From contig JAIQCW010000143.1 of assembly GCA_020283715.1 (NCBI GenBank), positions 1-20,970 on the forward strand: a stretch of DNA of 20,970 nt, written 5' to 3'. The notes beneath the pieces were generated by a model, which saw only the letters and a program-made list of their open reading frames with translations, was not told the DNA's origin and ran no database searches. The position numbers and the translations under genes were made by a program. Origin of the DNA: Cytauxzoon felis (Eukaryota > Apicomplexa > Aconoidasida > Piroplasmida > Theileriidae). Positions 9,378-18,910 of the stretch are shown here, piece by piece (position 1 is the stretch's first letter; each line of letters opens with the position of its first letter).

Positions 9378-11042
9378 TCAATGCACTTTTGATATTATAC
9401 CAGAAGCTATTGTTCTTCCACCCTCACGTAACGCAAATCTCAAACCCTCATGTACTGGCATGTAATGCAACAGTTTAATAGTACAATGTACACTATCACC
9501 AGGAGCAGCCTATAAATGAAAAATGAATCAATGATGATATAAATAACTTAATTAATAATCATAAAATAGTTGCATGGAACTCTTCCACCTGATGTCCATC
9601 CTTTCCATTGCATGGAGCTCTTCTAATTACTTCCCCCTCCGCTTCCCTGAGATCAGCTGCGGGTTTTCCACTTGAGGTCCAGTACTACTCTTCATTACAT
9701 CTATACTTCCGCCACGATCTCTGGGAGTGGCTCCACTCTTTAGAGATAGGTAATTGGAAGAGCCACCACGGCGAGTGGAAGACTAGATTGTAACCTCAGG
9801 TGGAGAGCTCTCTGCAAGAGGAACAGAGGTGTATTGGACCTCGAGTGGAAGGTAATATTAGATGGATGTTACATATGAATGACATACCATGGGTACATTC
9901 TCCGGTAGATGTACAGAGCAGCTGATATCACCGGTTCTGATAAATGCTTGTGGACGATAGTTGGAGACGAATGCATTTTTTCTTCCTCCTTCTTCGTGTG
10001 TGAGAATGTACAGATCAGCATCGAATGATTCATGACATGTATACTTTCCGGGTTCGGTGATGACATATCCTCTGGTAATTTCATCTTTTTTGACATTTTT
10101 TAATAGTACACCGACTTGATCACCAGCTATTCCTTCACTTAATGTCTTCCTAAACATTTCTAATCCAACGCATGTACTTTTCTTCCCTGTCTTCTTACCA
10201 CCGATTATCTCGATTGTATCACCGGGTTTAATCTTCCCTTGTTCAATTCTACCTGTTGCAACAGTACCCTTCCCTGGTATTGACATTGCTTCATCTACAG
10301 CAATCAATAATGGCATATCACATTTCCTTTCTGGTGTATCTAAATAGCTATCACATGCGTTTAATAATTCTTTGATGGATTGTATAGATTGTGGATCATC
10401 AGCTATGGCTTTAGTAGCGGATCCTTTAATAATAGGGGTATTATCACCATCATATTTATATTCTGATAGTAATTCTCTAATTTCTAGTTCCACTAATTCC
10501 AACAACTCCTCATCTTCAACAAGATCCATTTTATTTAAAAATACTACCAATTTAGGTACACCAATCTGTTTAGCTAATAAAATATGCTCACGAGTTTGTG
10601 GCATTGGACCATCTGGAGCTGATACAACCAATATAGCTCCATCCATTTGCGCTGCACCTGATATCATATTCTTAACATAATCAGCATGACCTGGACAATC
10701 GACATGCCCATAATGACGTTTATCAGTTTCATACTCAACATGTGTAGCACATATAGTAATACCCCTTTTACGTTCTTCCGGTGCTTTATCTATAGCATCG
10801 TACGGTGTATACTCACCTATACCGGCATCACTACATACTTTTGTTAAAGCAGCCGTCAATGTCGTCTTTCCATGATCAACATGACCAATAGTACCGATAT
10901 TTAAATGCTCTTTATTACGTACAAATACACCAACAGCATAATTCCTAATAGCATTATACGATACATGGTCATAGAATCTCGCGATTCCATACCTACGATA
11001 AAATCCCACGCTCAAACGGACAAATAAACCACTACTAGACAT
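9378..11042 (-). CDS. tufM: Organellar (probably mitochondrial) elongation factor Tu
   Basis: Bacterial-type EF-Tu that delivers aminoacyl-tRNA to organellar ribosomes. Exon 1 (11042-9888, 385 codons) begins with about 43 residues rich in Arg, Ser and Tyr with no acidic run, consistent with a mitochondrial presequence. G1 is GHVDHGKT (53-60), G3 DCPGH (115-119), G4 NKMD (170-173) and G5 GSA. Domains 2 and 3 follow. Exon 2 (9509-9378) begins AAPGDSVHC and ends [14 protein letters not shown]. The junction ATG|GTATGT...TATAG|GCT restores the family sequence across domain 3, total 428 residues. The 378-nt intron carries repeat E. The stop lies 96 bp from the TMA7 start and the ATG only 39 bp from the next gene's stop. 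The apicoplast copy is normally encoded in that organelle, hence the mitochondrial assignment. Confidence 0.95.
9584..9850 (-). repeat. Mosaic repeat copy E, in the EF-Tu intron (sense)
   Basis: It has the full module order in sense direction: TCGAGGTCCAAT-type start, CTTGCAGAGAGCT, CCACTCGCCGTGG, CTCTAAAGAG, CCACTCCCAGAGATCGTGG, then GCTGATCTCAGGG. Compared with the copies inside ORFs it has small indels that break the shared reading frame (an extra A before the GTAGCTGATC-type block), as expected for intronic sequence free of coding constraint. Confidence 0.9.
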
Positions 11043-11081
11043 TATTCATCACTAATAATAAACATTTAAATAATTAATACA

Positions 11082-13382
11082 TTATTCATCAATAAATTCA
11101 TTATAGTTCCTACCATAAGGATCAAAGTCCAACATCCTCAACACGACATCCACCAGACCTAAAAGTTAAATTTAAATTAATATAATTAGCACTACATATT
11201 AATTATCATTTAATAAATGTTTTTTACATATCCATCACTAACAAAATTATAGCCGTTCCATCTGCAGGTCTCATCCAATACCTTCCACTCGAGGTATAAT
11301 CACTACCTTTACCTCTCCACGATCTCTGGGAGTGGCTCTACTCTTTAGAGATAGGTAAATAAAAGAGGCTCCACGCCTAGTGGAAGGAGAGTTGGATTGG
11401 ACCTCAGGTGGAGAGTTCTCTGCAGTAGAATGCAAGTTTGATGGCCATGTATATATACTTACGTGTACTTCTTTTTTCTTTAAGACTCGTTAATTCATCG
11501 ATGACTTTATTGTATGATAAATTTTCCTGAATGATATCTGGTGTAGTTGGAATTGTGCTTACGCTTGGTAATTTGAGTGTAATTAGGTGATAGTATACGA
11601 GTCCTAGACAGAATAGATCATTAAAGTGTAATAAATGTTTGATTTTATCCGCAAAATCATATTTTTCTACTTGATTTAATGCTTTATTTACTGGTGAAGT
11701 GTCTGTGGCCATTAATGGTACCTCTTCTTTCAATAGGATTAGCAGCTCTGGTGATGTGAATATTGACGGCTGTAAATATTCATTTTTGATCTTGAAACAT
11801 CTCTCAATAAATAGGGCTGTAATTTCAGTAGTCATTCTCTACGAGACTTACACTCTGGACAAAAGTCTGTAAGATACAATTTGAAGGTGTCATTTGATAT
11901 TAATACGTTTGTCATTTTAATATTGTTATGAGTCTTGTCATTCCTCTTTAAATAATCCAACCTGATGGAGATGATATGAATCTGATGGAGTTCATTGCAA
12001 TAGGGAAAGAATTTCTCATCATTCCCTCCTTGCTGCATTCTATTTCATATCGCTATACTCAACCACTTCTACTTACAATTTGAGATGTTCCTTGATGTTA
12101 TCCAGTAATAATTGATCATCCAATTGATATAATTCACCAAGATTTGGTAAATTGTAAATGTAATTATAAATTGAGCCATTGATCATCTCAGGGCTGTAGA
12201 TTTTTTTAAGCCTTATATAATAAACTTGCCATGTATATAATATACACCATATATCAGATTTGTACTGTCTACTCTTCCTTAATATCTTCTTCACACTAAC
12301 AATCTGAACAGATCCTATCGTATCATCGAAAAAAACATCATTGTCTATCCAATAATCCTCCAAAAGACTCTTGATTACACAGACTATTGAAATATGATGT
12401 AAATGGAATATACTTAATCACGATGTTTGTCCACCTGAGGTCGGTCCTGCCGTCAGCTCTTTTAATTACCTATCTCTAAAGAGTAAAGCCACTCCCAGAG
12501 ATCGTGGCGGAAGTATAGTTATTGGACATCAAGTGGAACCTGGAAGCAATCTACAGGAGCTGGAAGGGGAAGTAAATAGAAGAGCTGTCTGCAAGACGAA
12601 GAGAGATTGGACTGGACCTCATGTGTAAAAATAGTGATTGGACCTAGGTGGAGTACTTACTATGTTCATTGTGGACAAACCTTCTTGTTGTAGATTTTCA
12701 ATTTGATCTTTTAGATCATTGGGGTTATTTTTATCATTTACGACGTTGTTATTCCTTATAATGTATGGATTTAATAATAATTTGGCGTAATAAATGACAT
12801 TATCCTCTTTTTCATCCTTTGCACAACTGTCTTTCCCTTCTTCATCTTGGTCATCCTAAGACATTAATGAACCATCACTTCATGTAATAAACCTCATCTT
12901 CACCGGTAAGTTCTTTCAATTCCAACTCAGCCTTAGAGATAAATATTAAACCTTAAGTGCTTCATCTTACTTTATCAATCTTCTGACGAGTCTTATTAAT
13001 GAGTATATCCAATTGCGATATTTCACCCTCAATATCATACACCAATAGATCATTGTCTTGTACAATCTCAGAATTCAATTCATCTTGCACATTTTCCATA
13101 CGTCGTTCTAAATGCGATAAATTCCTACGATATTTCTTCCTAAACGCAGAGATATATTGAAAATCACTATGGGACTAACAAATCTTGATTCAATCCCTTT
13201 ATAATCTCAGATTTTATACACTTTACACGCCAACAATCACCAATAGGATCGATTCCTAAAGGTAAATTGAAATGAATAAAGAATTTTATAAACTTCAATG
13301 AACCTTGAACCAATTCTAGTGGTTGATATTCCTTTGGCCATTCAATTTCCTCATCATCCAAGTTAGCGGATGACTTGAACAT
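11082..13382 (-). CDS. Coiled-coil protein with C-terminal degenerate kinase domain (pseudokinase)
   Basis: Proposed eight-exon gene: 13382-13222, 13166-12971, 12931-12893, 12855-12661, 12369-12077, 12039-11852, 11816-11463, 11158-11082; the sum is divisible by 3 and gives about 500 residues. Residues 54-135 are a Lys/Glu/Gln-rich likely coiled coil. The C-terminal half keeps kinase landmarks in order: HNNIKMTN in place of HRDxKxxN (about 332), TDFC in place of DFG (about 352), SPE in place of APE, DLFCLG for the helix-F Asp, and LRMLDFDP near the end. The catalytic Asp is replaced by Asn, so phosphotransfer is doubtful. Introns are 35-55 nt except two of about 291 and 304 nt that carry repeats G and F. 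The first junction (donor GTGTAT) and the acceptor of the fifth exon (CAAG| or, with donor GTACTC, AATAG|) are uncertain; the 71-codon first ORF might be a separate gene. Confidence 0.65.
11264..11424 (-). repeat. Mosaic repeat copy F (short), in the last intron of the pseudokinase gene
   Basis: A shortened sense copy with a CTGCAG/GGACCTCAGGTGGA end, the CCACTAGGCGTGG variant module, CTCTAAAGAG and CCACTCCCAGAGATCGTGG; the GTAGCTGATC module is missing. The host intron is 304 nt (11462-11159). Confidence 0.9.
12430..12653 (+). repeat. Mosaic repeat copy G, in the fourth intron of the pseudokinase gene (antisense)
   Basis: It runs from TCCACCTGAGGTCGG to GGACCTAGGTGGAG, with CTCTAAAGAG, CCACTCCCAGAGATCGTGG, the alternative module GAAGCAATCTACAGGAGC and AGCTGTCTGCAAGACG. 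On the host strand the TCCACCTAGGTCC end lies 8 bases inside the GTAAGTAC donor. Confidence 0.9.
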
Positions 13383-13549
13383 CTTGAAGTAGACAACTGA
13401 TGAAGATACATCAACACATTATACAAATGTATATAAAAGTAGGAAAATAATTTATAAAGTATAAAATTTATTACAAGAATGATGGGATTATTTTAAAAAA
13501 AATAAGAGAATAAAGCCGCATCATGAGAAGGTCATCTACACATTTACAA
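13383..13549. promoter_or_regulatory. Gap between the pseudokinase start and the SRP40-like stop
   Basis: 167 bp with A- and T-runs near 13490-13510 and no coding signal. It should hold the SRP40-like polyadenylation site and the pseudokinase promoter, both on the minus strand. Confidence 0.4.
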
Positions 13550-14598
13550 TCACTCTGAATCTGAATCATCAAAAGAGACCGAATTAATAGCAGAAGTAAT
13601 TTGACCTATAAATAAAAATATAATAAAATCAGATATCAATCATGCCTGTTCCTTTCCATGATGAACGTTTCTTCTTAGCCTTCTCAGTCTTGAACATTTT
13701 ACCCTTTACATGAGTCAAATCATGAGCAGCCTTAGATACGAAATTATCACTCCTTGTCTTTAAAGAATTAACACGTAACTCCTCCTTCTCTATCCGATTT
13801 AACCATTCCTCACTCTTGACCCTAGTAAATGGAACACCTGAAGGAGAAAATTTTTGAGAATGAGAAATGATTTATGAAACAAAAGTATTGATATAACTGT
13901 TATCAACCTGAGATCAAATCTACCTTGCATTCTCTTGCAGAGAGCTCTCCACCTGAGGTTACAACCCTATCTTCCACTCGCCGTGGAGCCTCTTCCAATC
14001 ACCTATCTCTAAAGAGTAGAGCCACTCCCGGAGATCGCGGCGGAAGTTAGTGGTTGAACCTCAAGTGGAGAAGCCGGAGGCGATCTACGGGAGCTGGAGG
14101 GGGAAGTAAATAGAAGAGCTGTCTGCAAGACGACCTCGGGTGGAAGTGGAAAAGAGAGTATGATTGGATCTAGGTGTAGTGGGCTAAATCTAGGACGCAG
14201 ATCCCTTTATGTGAACGTACCGGATTGTTGTGTGACGGTATCATCGTTTATTATTGAGCTTTTGGTGGAGCTGTTGGAATTTTTATCATCTTCATTTGAA
14301 TTTGATGCTTCTAGTTTCTTCTTTTTATGTGCTTTCTTGTAAATTGACTTTATTACTTTATTGAAATCTGCTTCTTTAATCTCAGGCGGTACAAACTCAT
14401 CCTTGAGCTGTAGGTGTAAATGAATTGATGAAATTGATAAGATTGAAGTTAGAATAATATAGAAAGATAAATTAAACTTACTTTATCACAATTAAGTTCT
14501 TTACGTAATTTCTTGGCGGTCTTCTTTAGACCGTGATCCGATAATATTTTAACAACTGCATAGAGAACCGGTGTAGGTTCATAAGATGTAACTCCCAT
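13550..14598 (-). CDS. Nopp140/SRP40-like nucleolar phosphoprotein (LisH + SRP40-C)
   Basis: Homologue of NOLC1/SRP40, nucleolar chaperones of snoRNPs and rRNA synthesis. Exons are 14598-14482, 14407-14221, 13837-13646 and 13605-13550, giving 183 residues. Exon 1 is a LisH motif (LYAVVKILSDHGLKKTAKKL). Exon 2 is a short Lys- then Ser/Asn/Asp-rich linker; family members usually have a much longer Ser/Lys repeat region. Exons 3-4 form the SRP40-C domain (GVPFTRVKSEEW, then KGKMFKTEKAKKKRSSWKGTG, then QITSAINSVSFDDSDSE). The last intron appears to be GC-AG: ACAG|GCATGA...TATAG, 40 nt, which rejoins the conserved tail; unspliced reading stops at 8 codons' distance (GTGMIDI). Intron 2 (383 nt) holds repeat H. 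A short, apparently shared promoter region (about 190 bp) separates it from the divergent RPP21-like gene. Confidence 0.88.
13928..14176 (+). repeat. Mosaic repeat copy H, in intron 2 of the SRP40-like gene (antisense)
   Basis: Module order: CTTGCAGAGAGCT, TCCACCTGAGGTTAC, CCACTCGCCGTGGAG, CTCTAAAGAG, CCACTCCCGGAGATCGCGG, ACCTCAAGTGGAG, the alternative module GGCGATCTACGGGAGC, AGCTGTCTGCAAGACG, then ACCTCGGGTGGA and a degenerate GGATCTAGGTG end. Confidence 0.9.
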
Positions 14599-14784
14599 TT
14601 TTATTTGACAAATAAAATATACTGCGATTAAATTTAATTAAATTTACAACATTTATGATGTAAGATCGACAATGTTTCATTAGATATAGTGAACCTACAA
14701 TGTGCATCACTACACTTGATATACAGGAAGAAATTTCTGTGCTTTAGTGATTTATATATAATTTGTAAGGAATGGATAATTCTA
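14599..14784. promoter_or_regulatory. Short bidirectional promoter region, SRP40-like / RPP21-like
   Basis: Only 186 bp separate the divergent ATGs at 14598 (minus) and 14785 (plus). Both products act in RNA processing in or near the nucleolus, so a shared promoter is plausible. No motif was identified. The RPP21-like frame is open back to 14689, so its start could lie further upstream. Confidence 0.45.
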
Positions 14785-16980
14785 ATGACAAAAGTTGATC
14801 TTGAGAATGATAAAGAGTCTCCTATGACTCTTAGAATCAAATATTTAACCAACGCAGCGTTGGCATTATCACAGAAGTTACCAACTGTATCGCATTATTT
14901 CATGTAAGTTGATGGTATATTCTCATAGTTCAATCAATTTCCTATAGGAGAACTGCACTTTGTTTCTTGAAGGACACTAAAACAGGTGAGGAATTGATGT
15001 AATTATGGATGTTTCAAGGGTGTGTTGTCTGTTTATCTCATTACTTTACACTATTTTAATGGAAATGTGTGGATTCTAGATGTTGTCCTGATTTTGTTTT
15101 TTTTCCAGGAGTCGTCATGGCTGACAGTCTTAAGAAGACTACCGTAGCATATAAATATACTGGAATTGATGGTTATAATACCAGAACTAAAGGTGCTAAT
15201 TGGCCTGCTAATGCCACAGATGTATCTAATAGTGGTAATGCAGTAGATGATGCTGATCTTGGTACTGGAAATGATATACATTTAAAGATGGCTGATGATA
15301 CTACACCTCCTACAGTAGAGGTTAAAGATGATACAGGTTCTGATACTGTTCTTAAAGAGCAAGGACTAGTAGAGGTGTTGAAATTGATGCACTAAGTATA
15401 TAATGGCTCAAAATTCCATCAGATGCATCAAATAAGGCTATTATTAATACAGCTCTCTTCAAATACAAATATACACCTGGAACTGGGGTGACTATTCAAT
15501 TGTATAGATATAAACTTGACGAACAGGCTGGCGGTGGTACTAAAAAATGGCAACAGGAAGGTGCTGCTATTAGTTCTAGTACTCCTCTTGAAGATACTAA
15601 TCTACAAGATGGGGATCATATAAAAACTGCGAGTGCAGCTGCCGCAAATGCTCCAAATTTTGTAGCACCTGAATTTACTACTGCTAATGGTTATACTAGA
15701 CCAGATGATATAATCAGGGCAAACATTATTGTATCATTTGGGATCTTCTCTCTTGTCATCATCTTCAGTTTTATACCTTTACTCAACCATCACATGCCAC
15801 AAGTTGACTTTGAGTACCTCTACATTACAGTACTGATCATGAATATAAATTAGGGCCTGGAGGAACAGGTCCAGGGAATTATGGAACATTTGTAAATAAT
15901 GCCGGAACGGATGTGAAGGTGACGGTCTGTAGGGAATTAGAAAAACTACACACCCACATGACATCCAAAGGAAATTACACAACGAATACAGGTGGTGGTG
16001 CTTCTATTCCTTATAATACTACTAGTGGTTTCGGACTGAAAGTTACCACCGCTATAGGCAAGGTTGATGACGCCCAGACTTCTACTGTTGTAACAGATGC
16101 GGATGGGCTGAAAGCTGCTCTAAGTACCAGTGGTACAATAAAACAGGTTGTTGATGACTGGGCTACCATTACACATATTGGTGGTCAACCTAAAACTGAT
16201 ACTTCTAATAAAAATGCCAGTGACGCAATTGCTGCGATAACAACATATACAAATGATACTAATAATGCACGAAGTACTATAGGTGATCATACAACTGCTG
16301 CTAACGCTGCTCCTGTAAAGGCTGGAAATTGGAATACCAAAGGTGGTAATAGATGGTGGTGGCATTTAATTGTTTGGACATTCGGTATTTCATCTATACT
16401 AATTATCATCTTCTATGAACTAATAAGAATTGTAAAGCATGATGAATACTCACAAAATGAACAACCCTTAATAATTAAACCCTCCAACTCCTATACCAAA
16501 CGCACCATATTTCCAATCAAAACCCACCTCACATAATGGGGCAATTTATTAAACAACCCCATAATTAAATTTCATGATTTAATAAATTATTATTATAGAA
16601 GTTGCAAAAAGTCAGTATTTATATATTTGTAGTCATTGTGGTACTTTAAAATTGCCATGTATAAATACTAGAGTTAGATGTGAGAAGACGACTAAATCAC
16701 AGAGGCGTAGATGTAAGTATTAAATTGAATTATATAATGACCTTATTAGTAAGAAGAAGATATAAAGTACAAAAGAGTAAAGAAAAAGGATCGATTGTTA
16801 AAATGGATACATTAATATATCATAAGAATGTAATGGTAAGTGATTAAAGAGAATCTTCTACATGAATAACAATTTTGATAGACTTATACATGTAAATTAT
16901 GTAATCATCGGATTTTAATTCCTGGGGTAATAAAACATATAAAAAAGAAGAATAAAAAATTGATTATATTATCAAAATAG
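14785..16980 (+). CDS. RNase P/MRP protein subunit, Rpr2/RPP21-like, split around a nested gene
   Basis: Zinc-ribbon subunit of RNase P/MRP, acting in pre-tRNA/pre-rRNA processing. Five phase-matched exons are 14785-14903, 14948-14985, 16599-16712, 16750-16835 and 16882-16980, giving 151 residues (human RPP21 is of similar size). The helical N-terminus MTLRIKYLTNAALALSQKLP parallels the family's RxxyLyqAA helix. The zinc ribbon has its first pair in ICSHC (exon 3), a basic SQRRRLRRR segment, and its second pair in YTCKLCNHR (exon 5). Donors are GTAAGT or GTGAGG; acceptors end TATAG, TTAG or GATAG. Intron 2 is 1613 nt (14986-16598): exon 2 ends with one base (G) that joins AA of exon 3 to make a Glu codon, giving KDTKTEVAKSQ. 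It contains a same-strand membrane-anchored gene. The stop lies 18 bp from the stop of the convergent CDK-like gene. Confidence 0.8.
15117..16536 (+). CDS. TM-anchored, repeat-containing surface-like gene nested in the RPP21-like intron; frame interrupted
   Basis: Three open blocks of uniform composition (Thr, Asp, Gly, Ala, Asn-rich): 15117-15395, 15404-15853 and 15835-16536. Each has a related start (VAYKYTGIDG, FKYKYTPGTG, HEYKLGPGGTG), suggesting three diverged repeats of one extracellular domain. Block 2 ends in a TM segment (IIVSFGIFSLVIIFSF) and block 3 in another (WWWHLIVWTFGISSILIIIF) with a basic tail. A phase-correct 86-nt intron (15337-15422) can join blocks 1 and 2. No good donor joins block 2 to block 3, so these may be alternative C-termini, two adjacent genes, or a damaged gene. 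A short upstream ORF at 15005 (MDVSRVCCLFISLLYTIL) looks like a signal peptide and may be the first exon. Family not recognised. Confidence 0.55.
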
Positions 16981-16998
16981 AGGGAAAAATTTTTTAAT

Positions 16999-18843
16999 TT
17001 ACTTCAACCATTTATGTTTTAATGCCTCTTGAGCTGTTATACGCTTCTCTGGATTTAATGTTAGCATCCTATATTTACAAAAATTCCATACACTAATTAA
17101 TTAACATACCTAGATAACAAATCTATACAATCTAGATCAACCACCTTGTTATAACGTCTAAATATCTCACTAAATGATGAATCACCATAAACCAATGGCA
17201 ATTTAAAACTCTGTAAATTTATATATCCAATATAATTATTATTACTTTTCTAATCACCTGAGGTCTAGACCAGTGTTCCACTCGCCGTGGCGGCTCTTCT
17301 ATTTACCTCCCCTTCCAGCTCCCATAGATCGCTTCCAGGTATTCCACTTGAGGTCTCCACCTGAGGTCCAATAACTACCTTCTCAACTGCCACGATCTCT
17401 GGGAGTGGCTCTACTCTTTAGAGATAGGTAATTGGAAGAGCTGTCTGCAGGACGAAGAGAGTTGGATTGGACCTCAGGTGGAACGACTACTATTATGTTC
17501 TAGATGAGTCGGACAAACCATGAATGGTAGTGAGTTGATTTCTGGCCAATCATTATGATTGGGTAATCCGATTGTATTGAGTATAGAGATAAGAAGTGGG
17601 AATTCTGATTTTTCATTGAATAATGGTTTTCCTATAATAAGTTCTGTGATTATACATCCTAATGACCAGATATCGATTGGATATGAGTAATTATAATTTC
17701 CTAATAATAATTCTGGTGCTCTATAATTTAATGTGACAACATCTGGTGTTAGATGACTATTAATAACATTTAGATTATTGATACATGATAGATTAATAGA
17801 TTTATCTGTTCTACTTAATCCAAAATCGGATATTAATATACGTTTTATAATAGGTGTTTTAATCTGAAGATATTAAATGATGATTAAAAAATTTTATATA
17901 TAAATATACATACGATATTATAATAATATATAAAATTTGTTGTCTTATTATTAATATAATTGTTATTAGAATTTGTTATAGGATTAGATAATATACAAAG
18001 GATATTATCAGGTTTTAAATCTCTATGTATAATCCTTTTAGAATGATAATATGCAATACCATTTATTAATTGTATTGTTATTTGTTTAACTATAATTAAT
18101 GGTAATCCATTTGGATAATATTTTTCTATATAATTTTTTATATTACCACCATTAATATTAGGGAATGATAAATAAATACGATAATTACCTATATAAATTG
18201 TATTTAATTGTATAATATTATCATGTTTTAATATAGATAATGAATATATTTCTCTTAATATAATAGGTGTTATACCTATATTTTCATCTAATAATATACG
18301 TTTAAATGCATATTCATTATTATTATAATCATTTTTTACTAAATATACTTTACCATATGAACCTTCACCTAATGTATTTATATATCTCCAACCATAAACA
18401 TTAACTATATCATAATCATTTTTTAAATAAATTATATTAATATTTTTTATATTAATTAATTTATTAATATTTTTTATATATGATATAGGATAAGGAAGAC
18501 AATTTTTTAATTCTATAGGCTTAATTGTATTTATAGTCTTACCCATCAACTCGTTAAATTCTATATCTATCTTATCATCATCATTTATATTTATAATATT
18601 TGTAGTAATACATTTCTTTTTTTTAGATAATGAACATGATATTTTTATATTATTCTTGTAATTATATAATAACATTTTAAGTTTCCTATCTGTTATTGTC
18701 AATAGATTTCCTACATTTATAGATTTACTATCTATAATCCTACGCCCATGAGCGAAATTATTGACTTTTGAACCCCTATCTACCATCAAATTGCCATCTT
18801 TAAATGACATCATTGAAGTGGAGGATAATTTATCATCAATCAT
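16999..18843 (-). CDS. CDK-like serine/threonine protein kinase
   Basis: Four exons (18843-17914, 17863-17519, 17210-17110, 17068-16999) give 481 residues. A 155-residue N-terminal extension with no recognised domain precedes the kinase. Visible motifs: glycine loop GEGSYGKV (160-ish), AFK with Lys 181, a PxxxREI cyclin-contact helix (TPIILREI, Glu 198), HRDLKPDN (273-280), DFG (323-325), TLNYRAPELLLG (354-365), DIWSLGC and DLLSRMLTLNPEKRITAQEAL near the end. All catalytic residues are present, so it should be active; the activation segment between DFG and APE is longer than in typical CDKs. The CMGC/CDK group is clear, the exact CDK is not. Introns are 50, 308 and 41 nt; the 308-nt one carries repeat I. 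Parts of exon 1 encode Asn/Ile-rich inserts, common in AT-rich apicomplexans. Confidence 0.92.
17254..17482 (-). repeat. Mosaic repeat copy I, in intron 2 of the CDK-like gene; internally rearranged
   Basis: Sense-oriented overall: it starts TCCACCTGAGGTCCAATCC (host strand), then contains CTCTAAAGAG, CCACTCCCAGAGATCGTGG, ACCTCAGGTGGAG, the alternative module GCGATCTATGGGAGC and CCACGGCGAGTGG. The AGCTGTCTGCAGGACG block sits at the opposite end and in opposite orientation compared with copies G, H and J, and the CCAC..GTGG module is also relocated, so modules have been shuffled and inverted. Confidence 0.9.
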
Positions 18844-18910
18844 CTAGTGAAGTATGAAGTAGAGAAGTATGAAGTAGAGAATAATTTATCATCAATCGTC
18901 TAGTGAAGTA
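18825..18910. repeat. 30-bp direct repeat spanning the CDK-like start codon
   Basis: The 30 bases at 18825-18854 recur at 18881-18910 with one mismatch, 56 bp apart. The mismatch lies in the initiation codon: on the coding strand ATG in the genic copy, ACG in the upstream copy. Between them is a duplicated GAAGTATGAAGTAGAGAA-type unit. Confidence 0.85.

Noticed and set aside
9608..9793. Plus-strand ORF rich in Ser/Leu
   Set aside because: It is the reverse strand of repeat E inside the EF-Tu intron.
10372..10680. Plus-strand 102-codon ORF
   Set aside because: Antisense shadow of the EF-Tu GTPase domain.
9378..11042. EF-Tu as recent bacterial transfer or contamination
   Set aside because: It has a eukaryotic intron with the local repeat, a presequence and local codon usage; a nuclear gene of endosymbiotic origin is the ordinary explanation.
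13990..14060. Covariation in the GCCAC...GTGGC hairpin of the repeat
   Set aside because: Variants (GCGGC in H, GTGGAG in D and F) break the pairing without compensation, so there is no support for this stem.
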